From Lantana camara (Eukaryota; Streptophyta; Magnoliopsida; Lamiales; Verbenaceae), in contig CM074856.1 of NCBI GenBank assembly GCA_037501455.1, forward strand, positions 99,293,001 through 99,357,000: a DNA stretch of 64,000 bases, written 5' to 3'. Made by a program: the position numbers and the translations under genes. Of this stretch, positions 10,333 to 20,436 are shown piece after piece; within the stretch, counting starts at the first letter, position 1, and every line of letters begins with the position of its first letter. Under the pieces are notes generated by a model. That model had not been told where the DNA came from, made no database searches, and saw only the letters and a list, made by a program, of their open reading frames with translations.

Positions 10333-12982
10333 TGTAGCACCCTAACCCCCAGGGCACCACATCCCCCGCACTATAGCCTCGGTCCACGTATGAAATGGAA
10401 AATCCATACATAAACCAAAACTATAGCGAACGGGTGACAAATAAAATGACGAGCTAGGCGGGACACTCTCCCCAACAAGACCAGAGCAACAAGATAATGA
10501 AAGCGGAAGCAATAAGATCATTCATACATATAGGTACCATATTTATTGAATAGATACGTATAGGTACCAACTTAACTATCAATACATTATCATCTCTTAA
10601 TAATATACATAACCAAGTATTCCAAAAATACTAATAACGATCAATAACATGAAATGTCCCAAAAGTACTATACATGAAGGTACGGCGTTAGACTCGTGAA
10701 AATGCAAAACTCGACCGGACACCAGCCTAGCACGACCCAGCGCTCAAGTACCTGAAAGGTGAAGTATCAGTCTACCGAAGACTAAGTGAGGGGCAATAAA
10801 TATATATAACACACATCACATGCAAGGTGTAGCCTCGGGTGAAGACTTTGGAAATGAAAAGGAATATATATAGTTCAAGAAACTTAATCTTTGCCCGAGA
10901 TTACAACCAATCACTTTAACATTTTAGCTTAAACATTTCATGAACATGTGACCCCGACGAGTAGGGGCGAATCTCCAACCATAACACCAAACGTGACAAT
11001 ACGTGCTTGCTTTATCATTTCAATACATGATCATGCAATTTCATTTAGTGCTCATATAGACAATTTCATGCTTGAAATCATGCGATAACCCGAGGACAAC
11101 CCGGCATGCCGAATTAATCCCCAGTCTCCTTCTTCCTCCGGGTGATAGTGAGTTTGCAAGGCTCGACTATCCACGACATGGTGTGTGTAGAGGACATGAC
11201 CATCTAGACACGGAACTCCTTCCACCACTAATCTCCTAGTGGCTTCGGGGGTGATCCCAATAATGTGAGGATAATTCAGGAGTTACCTGTCAGCCCTTGC
11301 TTTCCCGGCAGGCTCAAGAATTACCCTCGGGCCCACGTGCAATCATGTACTCGCCAAACATACTTGAAATCATGAATTGCTTGCTTGAAATGTTCATGGT
11401 TTTGAAATCATTCATAAGTATAATACGTTTTGGCCGAAAACTAGCACATAAGGGTTATAGGGTTCGTTTTACCAAAACAAAACCTCACCTTCTTGCAAAA
11501 TACAGTAAAGAAATGTTCTAAGGAGCTTGCTCCCCGTCCACGCCCTCGTGACCTGCGCAAATACGATGTATATTCGTGAGACATGACCTAAAATGACCAA
11601 AATATGACGAACTGCGGAAATGTGTCAAGACGACCATGAAAATGCAATGTGGTATGATAACATGTCGTTTCACATCATATTAGCACATATTATAGCAATT
11701 CGGGGTCAAAGAAGTCGTCGGATCGAGGGGCTATTTTCGTAATTTAATGCAGTGAATTTTGCACTGCAAGCCAGGTGGGAACGGCCGTTCCGGACCCCTT
11801 TGGAAAATGGGAATGGTCGTTCCCAAGAAACCCCAAAGCGCGCCAACGTTTTCCATTTTTAAAAACGCGCCTAGCTGGGAACGGCCCTTCCGGCTCCAAG
11901 GCCAAAATGGGAAAGGTCGTTCCCGCAGTCGGCCGCCTATTTTCATTTGAAAGGTGGGAACGCCCGTTCCCGAAATGCCTTGAGGCTGGGAACGGCCGTT
12001 CCCTATTTCTGCAGAATACAGAAGCAGAGCAAAAACAGGGGAAGGCTACGGGAAGCAACAAAGCAAGCACCAAAAATCCATTTTGATCAACACAAGCATG
12101 TATTTTCTGGAAATATGATACATATAAGTTCAAGAAATGATATCCTAGCATTTAAACACTCAAATCACACAAGATCATCAAGAATTCATGCCTCATGCTC
12201 ATGATCAAAACTTGATCATTCATGTTCAATATTCCAAAGATTCAAGCTACAAATCATGTCATAGTTCAAGTTATGATCATTCAATCATGTTTTGCACAAC
12301 TAACAATTCACCTAGCATATAATCCTTAACCCTAGCTATCTCAAATATGCTCAAGAGGTCATGAATTCATCCAAATACCAACCTTAACTAAGAAATGGAT
12401 GAGGAAGAAGATGATGATGATGAACTTCCAATTCCTTGAAAGATTTCTTGAAATCTTGATGATTGATTGAAAACTTCTTTCCTTTCTTTCCTTAGAGAAA
12501 CCGAGAGTGAGAGAGAGATGAATTTGTTGGGAAATTTTTGATAGAATTGATCAAGGAAGCTTGAAGAAGCTTATACCGTTACATTCCATTCTTGATTTTT
12601 GTGAAATATGTTAATTGTCAATTAATCCTTTAATTTGTGAATTTATGCAAACAAGTATGCTACAATTTGAAATTTGTTCAATTAAGTCCTTGGAAGATAA
12701 GGCAATCAAGTCCCCAAAGTTTTAAATTGAATATTTTTAGGGACAATTTGGTAATTTAAAACACTCTCGGTAATTATTTCATGCAATAAATATTTTTCGT
12801 GTCATGAAATAATATTTTCAATGATATGAATTCAAATAATTGATATGAATAATGTTTCGTGAATTTTATAAAATTATGAATGCCACGTAAGAATATATTA
12901 TAAAATTAAAAAAATAAAATAAAACCTACGCTCAACTCACACGTGGCGTGCTTACCTGTTCATCCGGAACCGGGGCGTTACA
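10333..12982 (-). repeat. 3' LTR of T1
   Basis: Plus-strand termini are TGTAGCACCC and GGGGCGTTACA. The LTR contains the shared U5 block (10333-10530), the palindrome array (11777-12003) and a donor-like AAG|GT at about 12383. A weak TATA-like GGTATAAGC lies at about 12569-12577 on the minus strand. No ORF in it looks real. Confidence 0.95.
11777..12003. repeat. six-copy palindrome array in the T1 3' LTR (GGGAACGGCCGTTCCC)
   Basis: Units lie at about 11777, 11809, 11877, 11909, 11956 and 11988. The consensus GGGAACGGCCGTTCCC is a perfect 16-bp palindrome. Individual units keep most of the pairing (for example GGGAACGCCCGTTCCC). Spacers of about 16-52 bp are unrelated. Confidence 0.9.
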
Positions 12983-12998
12983 ACTCTCCCCCCCTTGA
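12983..12998 (-). promoter_or_regulatory. polypurine tract of T1
   Basis: The minus strand reads CAAGGGGGGGGAGAGT directly before the 3' LTR, the expected plus-strand primer site for reverse transcription. Confidence 0.9.
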
Positions 12999-12999
12999 A

Positions 13000-13020
13000 A
13001 GAATCTGGTCCCCAGATTCT
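13000..13020. other. hairpin between pol stop and PPT of T1
   Basis: AGAATCTGG, a 3-nt loop, then CCAGATTCT form a perfect 9-bp stem. It starts directly after the pol stop codon (13021-13023) and ends just before the PPT. Equivalent hairpins with different stems occur in D and K. Confidence 0.75.
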
Positions 13021-16000
13021 CTAGTTTTGCTCGAACAACTCCGGGTGAAACCGTTTCATTTTATCCTCTCTTTCCCATGTAGCTTCCTCGGTTTTATCGC
13101 TTCTCCACAACACTTTAACCATGGGAATTCTCTGGTTTCTCAGCTCTTGAAATTTCCGATCCATGATTTTAACCGGTCTCTGAATAAATGTCAAATTCGG
13201 CTCCAGTTCAACTTCTTCCACGGGGAGAATCGTAGTCTCATCGGGGTAATATTTCCTTAATTGTGAAACATGAAATACGTTGTGAATCCCCGTAAGACTA
13301 GGTGGTAGGTCCAGTCGATAGGCTACCTCGCCTATTCTTTCAAGAATCTCAAACGGACCTAAGTAACGAGGATTAAGTTTTCCTCCTTTCCCGATTCGGG
13401 TGAAACCTTTCCTTGGTGACACCTTCAAGAATACCCGGTCACCAACTTCAAATTCTAGATCTCTTCGGCGCTTATCGGCATAGCTCTTTTGCCTATCTTG
13501 CGCGGCTTTCATCCGTTGTTGAATCATTTGAACTTTCTCAATCATAGCCTGAACGACTTTGGAAGGTCTTTCGAATCTTTCACCTCTCTTTACTCCTTCC
13601 TGTTTCGACCATTTCCATTCTTCCAAGTCGAAGAACAGCGGAGATCGACACTTTCTTCCATAAAGAAGTTCATAAGGAGCCATCCCGATCGAAGCCTGAA
13701 AGCTGTTGTTATAAGCAAACTCGATTAAAGGAAGCTGTTCTGCCCACGAGTTCTGAAAATCCATCGCGCAAACCCGAAGAAGATCTTCCAAATATCTGAT
13801 TAACCTTTCAGATTGACCGTCTGTTTGAGGGTGAAATGTTGTACTGAACTTAAGTTTTGTACCCAAGACAGCCTGTAATTCCTGCCACAACTTAGAAGTA
13901 AATCTCGGGTCTCGGTCTGAAACTATGCTCACCGGAATACCATGAAGTCGAATAATCTCTCTGTTATAAATTTCAGCCAACTTTGGAATCGTATAGGACA
14001 TCCGGACCGGTAGAAAGTGAGCAGACTTTGTAAATCTATCAACGATTACCCAAATTCCATCAAACCCACCTTTAACCTTCGGTAATCCGGAAACAAAGTC
14101 CATCGTTACTTGTTCCCACTTCCACTCGGGAATAGGTAACGGTTGTAGAAGTCCTGCGGGCTTTTGGTGTTCAGCTTTCACTTTTTGACAGGTCAAGCAA
14201 TGTTTCACATATTCTGCCACGTCTCTCTTCATCCCGTTCCACCAATAATACTGCTTCAAATCCTTATACATTTTATTCCCTCCTGGGTGGATCGAGTAGG
14301 CTGACTTGTGAGCTTCTTCAAGTAGGACCCGTCTCAATTCTTTAGGTACTACTACTCTGTTTTTAAACCTAGGTAACCCGGTCTCATCAAACCCAAACGG
14401 ACTCTCCGAGTCATCCTTAGCTTTACTTGTAAGGTTCTGCACTTCCGGATCCTTATTCTGAGCCTCAAATAACTGATACTTTAATTTCGGCTGAATTGTG
14501 ATATTAGAAACCCGAGCCTTTAACACAATCGGGATAACTTCCTTACTTTCCTTTATTTCCAAACTCGATACACTCGCCTTTCTGCTAAGTGCATCGGCGA
14601 CCACATTTGCTTTCCCGGGATGGTATTTAATTGTACAATCATAATCCTCCAATTTTTCCATCCAACGCCGTTGCCTCATGTTCAACTCTTTTTGAGTGAA
14701 TAGGTACTGGAGGCTCTTATGGTCGGTAAAGATCTCAAAGGAAGTCCCGTAAAGATAATGTCTCCATTTCCCGAGAGCAAAGATCACGGCTGCAAGCTCT
14801 AGGTCGTGTGTTGGATAATTCCTTTCATATTCCTTTAGCTTGCGAGAAGTATAGGCGATCACTTTTCCTTTCTGAGTCAAAACACAACCTAAGCCTTCTT
14901 TAGAAGCATCGGTGTACACTGCATATCCCTCTGAACCCTCGGGTAAAGTTAACACCGGAGCTGAGACTAACTTTTCTTTCAGAAAATTAAAGCTTTGGTC
15001 ACACTTCTCGTCCCAGACAAATTTAACATCCTTCTTTGTTAATCGGGTTAACGGCGCCGCAATCTTGGAGAAGTCCTGAACAAATCTTCTATAATAACCG
15101 GCCAATCCCAAGAAGCTTCTAATTTCCGAGGCATTCTTTGGTTTCTCCCACTTGAGCACGGCCTCGATTTTCGAGGGATCGATTTCCAACCCTTTTCCTG
15201 AAATCACATGTCCCAAAAAGGAAACCCGATCGATCCAAAATTCGCACTTACTGAACTTAGCAAACAACTGATGCTCTTTCAGAGTCTGAAGAACGAGCCT
15301 GAGATGTCTCGCGTGCTCTTCGGCTGATTTTGAGAAAACCAGAATATCATCAATAAAAATTACCACGAACTTGTCGAGGAAAGGCCTGAATATCCGGTGC
15401 ATCATATCCATAAAAGCTGCAGGGGCGTTAGTTAATCCAAATGGTATAACCACGAACTCGTAGTGCCCGTACCGAGTATTGAATCCTGTCTTAGGAATAT
15501 CCTCTGCTCGGATTCGCAGCTGGTAGTATCCCTGTCTTAAATCCAATTTCGAATAAACTTTGGAACCCTGAAGTATATCGAATAATTCCTCGATATGTGG
15601 GAGGGGATACTTGTTCTTGATAGTCATCCTGTTCAACTCCCTGTAATCGATACACATTCTTAAAGTCCCATCCTTTTTCTTTACAAATAAAACTGGTGCT
15701 CCCCAAGGCGAAGAACTCGGTCGAATGTACCCAACTTCCAACAATGCTTCCAGTTGGACTTTTAATTCCTTCAATTCAGCTGGAGCCATCCGGTAAGGAG
15801 TCTTTGAATACGGCTCAGCATTCGGAAAAAGATCGATCACAAATTCAATCTCTCGCTCAGGAGGCAAAGAATCCAACTTCTCTGGAAATACCTCGGGGAA
15901 TTCCTTTACCATTTCGGTGTCCTCTAATTTTACCTGATCTTTTGGCTTGTTCAGAATATAGGCAATGAACCCTGTAGCCCCGTCTCTGACTAATCTCTGA

Positions 16001-16689
16001 GCCTCTGAAAACGAAAGTAGGGGTACGGTCTTTGAAGTACAACCCGTAGTAACCTCCGAACCCAACTGAACCTTCTTAGCTCGATAATCTACGGTAGCAC
16101 AATGCCTGTATAACCATTCCATCCCCAATATAGCTCCGTATCTCTCCATCGGCATAACAATGAAATCTGTCAGAAACTCCCGGCCTTCAATCACCACTGA
16201 AACATCCCTGTAAACCTGATCCGTCTCTCGCCTACTACCGAAAGGAGTACTGACTATATAACGCACAGAAGTACACATAGCAGGCAAAGACAAAGTAATA
16301 GCAATAGAGTGCGCAAGAAAGGAGTGTGTAGCTCCTGGATCAAATAATGTATGGATGTTCGTGCCATGGATGTAAATAATACCTTCAACTACCGCGGCGG
16401 GGTCTATCTCTGCATCCTGCTCCTCTCCAGCGAGTGCATAAGCCCGAGCTCTCACCAGTGGCCTCGGTCCTGCAGGTGGTGGATCCTGACGATCCGGACA
16501 GCCGTCAACCATGTGCTCGTCACTCCCGCAAATCAAACACAAACCTAACCGGCGCCTGCAGTTATCGTAGGTATGTGTAGGAAGTCCACACCATCTGAAG
16601 CCCGGTCTCTGAGGTGGGTGGGGTGGTGCTGGAGCTCTCGAACCTCTCGGTAATGGCCCTGTCGCCTTAAGCTTCTTCCCGGGGTTCTT
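13021..16689 (-). CDS. T1 pol: zinc knuckle, protease, reverse transcriptase, RNase H, integrase, chromodomain-like tail
   Basis: This is the replication polyprotein of a chromovirus. The frame is open from just after the TAG at 16690-16692 and ends at TAG 13021-13023. The 1173 residues from 16542 begin inside the zinc knuckle ([14 protein letters not shown]). In that numbering, protease has DPGATHSF at about 68-75 (Pro replaces the usual Ser/Thr). Reverse transcriptase spans about 255-430 with FIDD at 396-399. RNase H has Asp545, Glu582, Asp607 and Asp650. Integrase has an HHCC zinc site (His745, His752, Cys782, Cys785) and catalytic Asp815, Asp877 and Glu912. After the [19 protein letters not shown] tail comes a chromodomain-like end (about 1118-1173, [11 protein letters not shown] then [16 protein letters not shown]) that would steer integration to marked chromatin. 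All catalytic residues I can check are present except the protease variant. Confidence 0.93.
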   Translation of the reverse strand, partial: KNPGKKLKATGPLPRGSRAPAPPHPPQRPGFRWCGLPTHTYDNCRRRLGLCLICGSDEHMVDGCPDRQDPPPAGPRPLVRARAYALAGEEQDAEIDPAAVVEGIIYIHGTNIHTLFDPGATHSFLAHSIAITLSLPAMCTSVRYIVSTPFGSRRETDQVYRDVSVVIEGREFLTDFIVMPMERYGAILGMEWLYRHCATVDYRAKKVQLGSEVTTGCTSKTVPLLSFSEAQRLVRDGATGFIAYILNKPKDQVKLEDTEMVKEFPEVFPEKLDSLPPEREIEFVIDLFPNAEPYSKTPYRMAPAELKELKVQLEALLEVGYIRPSSSPWGAPVLFVKKKDGTLRMCIDYRELNRMTIKNKYPLPHIEELFDILQGSKVYSKLDLRQGYYQLRIRAEDIPKTGFNTRYGHYEFVVIPFGLTNAPAAFMDMMHRIFRPFLDKFVVIFIDDILVFSKSAEEHARHLRLVLQTLKEHQLFAKFSKCEFWIDRVSFLGHVISGKGLEIDPSKIEAVLKWEKPKNASEIRSFLGLAGYYRRFVQDFSKIAAPLTRLTKKDVKFVWDEKCDQSFNFLKEKLVSAPVLTLPEGSEGYAVYTDASKEGLGCVLTQKGKVIAYTSRKLKEYERNYPTHDLELAAVIFALGKWRHYLYGTSFEIFTDHKSLQYLFTQKELNMRQRRWMEKLEDYDCTIKYHPGKANVVADALSRKASVSSLEIKESKEVIPIVLKARVSNITIQPKLKYQLFEAQNKDPEVQNLTSKAKDDSESPFGFDETGLPRFKNRVVVPKELRRVLLEEAHKSAYSIHPGGNKMYKDLKQYYWWNGMKRDVAEYVKHCLTCQKVKAEHQKPAGLLQPLPIPEWKWEQVTMDFVSGLPKVKGGFDGIWVIVDRFTKSAHFLPVRMSYTIPKLAEIYNREIIRLHGIPVSIVSDRDPRFTSKLWQELQAVLGTKLKFSTTFHPQTDGQSERLIRYLEDLLRVCAMDFQNSWAEQLPLIEFAYNNSFQASIGMAPYELLYGRKCRSPLFFDLEEWKWSKQEGVKRGERFERPSKVVQAMIEKVQMIQQRMKAAQDRQKSYADKRRRDLEFEVGDRVFLKVSPRKGFTRIGKGGKLNPRYLGPFEILERIGEVAYRLDLPPSLTGIHNVFHVSQLRKYYPDETTILPVEEVELEPNLTFIQRPVKIMDRKFQELRNQRIPMVKVLWRSDKTEEATWEREDKMKRFHPELFEQN

Positions 16690-17526
16690 CTAAGCTGGGG
16701 GTGCAGAGTAAATCATCGGCCTCTTCCCTGAGATCGACCCCTGACCTGCTCTCGAGCCCGAAGCCTGTCCAGTCCGCGAAGTAGCTTTCCTAGCACTATC
16801 CGAGTCCTCAACTTTTAGGGCCTTAGTGGTAGCTTTTGCCCAGGTGCTGGTATTGGCTACTTTCAGCACATCCTGAATATCTGGCCTGAGTCCCTGGACG
16901 AACTGCATCGCCTTGTGAAAGTCATCATTCGCTATGTTGGGTGCATAGCGAGAAAGTCTCTCGAACTCGGTGATATACTGACCCACAAACCTGCCTCCCT
17001 GCTTCAGCTCGGTGAACTCTCTCAACCTGCGAGTACGGGAAGCTGGAGGAATATACTTGTTTCTGAACTCCCGTACAAATACCTCCCAAGTAATCTCGGT
17101 CCCGGCTGCCTCCAAAACAATCTGTGTGCTTTCCCACCAAGAATAGGCCTCGCCCTGAATAAGAGTAAGTGTACAGCGAGCCTTCTCCTGACTGTCACAA
17201 GGGATAAGCTGCCAAATCCTTTCGATCTCTTTTAGCCACATCTCTGCCTGTATATCATCTCCCTTATAGAACTTCGGGGGACGCTGGTTCTGAAACTCTC
17301 GTAAAATGGCAGGAATGGGGTTCTCCGGAGGTGCTACTGGTGCTGGAGGTGGTGGAGGAACCCTGTCCTGTAGCCTCTGATCAATTAGCCCCACTACCGC
17401 GTTCATGAAATCCTGGGGCTGTGCCTGGGCAGGTGGAGGAGGTGGTGATCTCTCGCGGCGATGGTGTCGGCGGTGATGATGCCTGTGCCTCGAGGATCGG
17501 TCACTGGAACGTCTGTCGTGCTCCAT
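16690..17526 (-). CDS. T1 gag (capsid), ends at an in-frame TAG before the zinc knuckle
   Basis: This ORF encodes 278 residues of the particle-forming protein. The N-terminus is Arg/His-rich (SSRHRHHHRRHHRRERSP), followed by a Pro-rich linker. The retrotransposon Gag domain runs from about 75 to 215 (NQRPPKFYKGDDIQAEMWLK, GEAYSWWEST, FRNKYIPPASRTRRLREFTE, FVQGLRPDIQ). The C-terminus is Ser/Gly/Arg-rich. The frame stops at TAG 16690-16692 and, without any shift, continues into [14 protein letters not shown] and two Cys/His clusters ([12 protein letters not shown] and [14 protein letters not shown]). In relatives gag-pol is often one ORF, so the TAG is either an inactivating mutation or a stop to be read through. 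The start at 17526 is chosen because it is the first ATG after the leader and precedes the whole domain. Confidence 0.9.
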   Translation of the reverse strand: MEHDRRSSDRSSRHRHHHRRHHRRERSPPPPPAQAQPQDFMNAVVGLIDQRLQDRVPPPPPAPVAPPENPIPAILREFQNQRPPKFYKGDDIQAEMWLKEIERIWQLIPCDSQEKARCTLTLIQGEAYSWWESTQIVLEAAGTEITWEVFVREFRNKYIPPASRTRRLREFTELKQGGRFVGQYITEFERLSRYAPNIANDDFHKAMQFVQGLRPDIQDVLKVANTSTWAKATTKALKVEDSDSARKATSRTGQASGSRAGQGSISGKRPMIYSAPPA

Positions 17527-17760
17527 CCTGAAATCAGATCACTACACATGCGTGGCTTGATTAATAATTGCAAATGTGTGCATACAATTTCCATAATATC
17601 AAGTAGCACATGTTCAAGGAAGATCAAGTAGCTCAATTAATGCGAAGAAATGAGTAAATCAGGTAAGTCAACCAAATGCAGACTCCCAAATACCACATAA
17701 TCCTATGTCGTGCGACCTAGATTGACTTAACACGACTCGAGAACCTCGGTTTTGCAACCG
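17527..17760 (-). other. untranslated leader of T1
   Basis: The leader lies between PBS and gag. Its PBS-proximal 60 nt (CCTATGTCGTGCGACCTAG, CTTAACACGACTCGAGAACC, CTCGGTTTTGCAACC on the plus strand) closely matches K at 46571-46630. Confidence 0.7.
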
Positions 17761-17773
17761 GGCTCTGATACCA
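17761..17773 (-). promoter_or_regulatory. primer binding site of T1
   Basis: The minus strand reads TGGTATCAGAGCC, complementary to initiator-Met tRNA, 8 nt from the 5' LTR edge. Confidence 0.95.
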
Positions 17774-17781
17774 CCTGTAGA

Positions 17782-20431
17782 TGTAGCACCCTAACCCCCA
17801 GGGCACCACATCCCCCGCACTATAGCCTCGGTCCACGTATGAAATGGAAAATCCATACATAAACCAAAACTATAGCGAACGGGTGACAAATAAAATGACG
17901 AGCTAGGCGGGACACTCTCCCCAACAAGACCAGAGCAACAAGATAATGAAAGCGGAAGCAATAAGATCATTCATACATATAGGTACCATATTTATTGAAT
18001 AGATACGTATAGGTACCAACTTAACTATCAATACATTATCATCTCTTAATAATATACATAACCAAGTATTCCAAAAATACTAATAACGATCAATAACATG
18101 AAATGTCCCAAAAGTACTATACATGAAGGTACGGCGTTAGACTCGTGAAAATGCAAAACTCGATCGGACACCCGCCTAGCACGACCCAGCGCTCAAGTAC
18201 CTGAAAAGTGAAGTATCAGTCTACCGAAGACTGAGTGAGGGGCAATAAATATATATAACACACATCACATGCAAGGTGTAGCCTCGGGTGAAGACTTTGG
18301 AAATGAAAAGGAATATATATAGTTCAAGAAACTTAATCTTTGCCCGAGATTACAACCAATCACTTTAACATTTTAGCTTAAACATTTCATGAACATGTGA
18401 CCCCGGCGAGTAGGGGCGAATCTCCAACCATAACACCAAACATGACAATATGTGCTTGCTTTATCATTTCAATACATGATCATGCAATTTCATTTAGTGC
18501 TCATATAGACAATTTCATGCTTGAAATCATGCGATAACCCGAGGGCAACCCGACATACCGGATTAATCCCCAGTCTCCTTCTTCCTCCGGGTGATAGTGA
18601 GTTTGCAAGGCTCGACTATCCACGACATGGTGTGTGTAGAGGACATGACCCTCTAGACACGGAACTCCTTCCACCACTAATCTCCTAGTGGCTTCGGGGG
18701 TGATCCCAACAATGTGAGGATAATTCAGGAGTTACCCGTCAGCCCTTGCTTTCCCGGTTGGCTCAAGAATTACCCTCGGGCCCACGTGCAATCACGTACT
18801 CGCCAAACATACTTGAAATCATGAATTGCTTGCTTGAAATGTTCATGGTTTTGAAAGCATTCATAAGTATAATACGCTTTGGCCGAAAACTAGCACATAA
18901 GGGTTATAGGGTTCGTTTTACCAAAACAAAACCTCACCTTCTTGCAAAATACAATAAAGAAATGTTCTAAGGAGCTTGCTCCCCGTCCATGCCCTCATGA
19001 CCTGTGCAAATACGAGGTATATTCGTGAGACATGACCTAATATGACCAAAATATGACGAACGGCGGAAATGTGTCGAGACGACCATGAAAATGCAATGTG
19101 GTATGATAACATATCGTTTCACATCATATTAGCACATATTATAGCAATTTGTGGTCAAAGAAGTCGTCGGATCGAGGGGCTATTTTCGTAATTTTATGCA
19201 GTGAATTTTGCACTGCAAGCCAGGTGGGAACGACCGTTCCGGACCTCTTTGGAAAATGGGAACGGTCGTTCCCAAGAAACCCCAAAGCGCGCCAACGTTT
19301 TCCATTTTTAAAAACGCGCCTAGCTGGGAACGGCCCTTTCGGCTCCAAGGCCAAAATGGGAACGGCCGTTCCCGCAGTCGGCCGCCTATTTTCATTTGAA
19401 AGGTGGGAACGCCCGTTCCCGAAATGCCTTGAGGCTGGGAACGGCCGTTCCCTGTTTCTCCAGAATACAGAAGCAGAGCAAAAATAGGGGAAGGCTACGG
19501 GAAGCAACAAAGCAAGCACCAAAAATCCATTTTGATCAACACAAGCATGTATTTTCTGGAAATATGATACATATAAGTTCAAGAAATGATATCCTAGCAT
19601 TTAAACACTCAAATCACACAAGATCATCAAGAATTCATGCCTCATGCTCATTATCAAAACTTGATCATTCATGCTCAATATTCCAAAGATTCAAGCTACA
19701 AATCATGTCATAGTTCAAGTTATGATCATTCAATCATGTTTTGCATAACTAACAATTCACCTAGCATATAATCCTTAACCCTAGCTATCTCAAATATGCT
19801 CAAGAGGTCATGAATTCATCCAAATACCAACCTTAACTAAGAAATGGATGAGGAAGAAGATGATGATGATGAACTTCCAATTCCTTGAAAGATTTCTTGA
19901 AATCTTGATGATTGATTGAAAACTTCTTTCCTTTCTTTCCTTGGAGAAACTGAGAGTGAGAGAGAGATGAATATGTTGGGAAATTTTTGATAGAATTGAT
20001 CAAGGAAGCTTGAAGAAGCTTATACCGTTACATTCTATTCTTGATTTTTGTGAAATATGTTAATTGTCAATTAATCCTTTAATTTGTGAATTTATGCAAA
20101 CAAGTATGCTACAATTTGAAATTTGTTCAATTAAGTCCTTGGAAGATGATGCAATCAAGTCCCCAAAGTTTTAAATTGAATATTTTTAGGGACAATTTGG
20201 TAATTTAAAGCACTCTCGGTAATTATTTCATGCAATAAATATTTTTCGTGTCATGAAATAATATTTTCAATGATATGAATTCAAATAATTGATATGAATA
20301 ATGTTTCGTGAATTTTATAAAATTATGAATGCCACGTAAGAATATATTATAAAATTAAAGAAATAAAATAAAACCTACGCTCAACTCACACGTGGCGTGC
20401 TTACCTGTTCATCCGGAACTGGGGCATTACA
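17782..20431 (-). repeat. 5' LTR of T1
   Basis: It has the same length and termini as the 3' LTR. Differences visible by eye include CGATCGGACACCCGCC against CGACCGGACACCAGCC and about two dozen others in the first 1.4 kb, suggesting an insertion that is not brand new. Confidence 0.95.
19226..19452. repeat. six-copy palindrome array in the T1 5' LTR
   Basis: This is the counterpart of 11777-12003. Several units are closer to the perfect palindrome here (GGGAACGGCCGTTCCC at about 19358 and 19437), others differ (GGGAACGACCGTTCC). Confidence 0.9.
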
Positions 20432-20436
20432 GGAAT
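20432..20436. repeat. target-site duplication of T1, right copy (GGAAT)
   Basis: Matches 10328-10332 exactly. Confidence 0.95.

Larger units (their letters stand above)
10333..20431 (-). mobile_element. T1: complete Ty3 chromovirus (Tekay/Del-like)
   Basis: This is a full-length element of about 10.1 kb on the minus strand: 5' LTR (17782-20431), PBS, gag, pol with chromodomain-like tail, PPT and 3' LTR (10333-12982). Both LTRs are 2650 bp and differ by roughly two percent by eye. A perfect TSD GGAAT flanks it. Gag and pol share one frame and are interrupted only by a TAG at 16690-16692. The lineage call rests on the integrase C-terminus, long LTRs and initiator-Met PBS. T1 is inserted in the interior of element D. 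Confidence 0.95.

Noticed and set aside
11744..12151. ORFs overlapping the palindrome array in T1 LTRs, on both strands
   Set aside because: They arise because the GGGAACGGCCGTTCCC repeat reads through in several frames; the repeated peptide pieces (ERPFP, NGRS) only reflect the repeat.
17761..17773. tRNA-like strings (TGGTATCAGAGCC) as tRNA genes
   Set aside because: Only the 12-18-nt primer complement is present, always next to an LTR; there is no cloverleaf.
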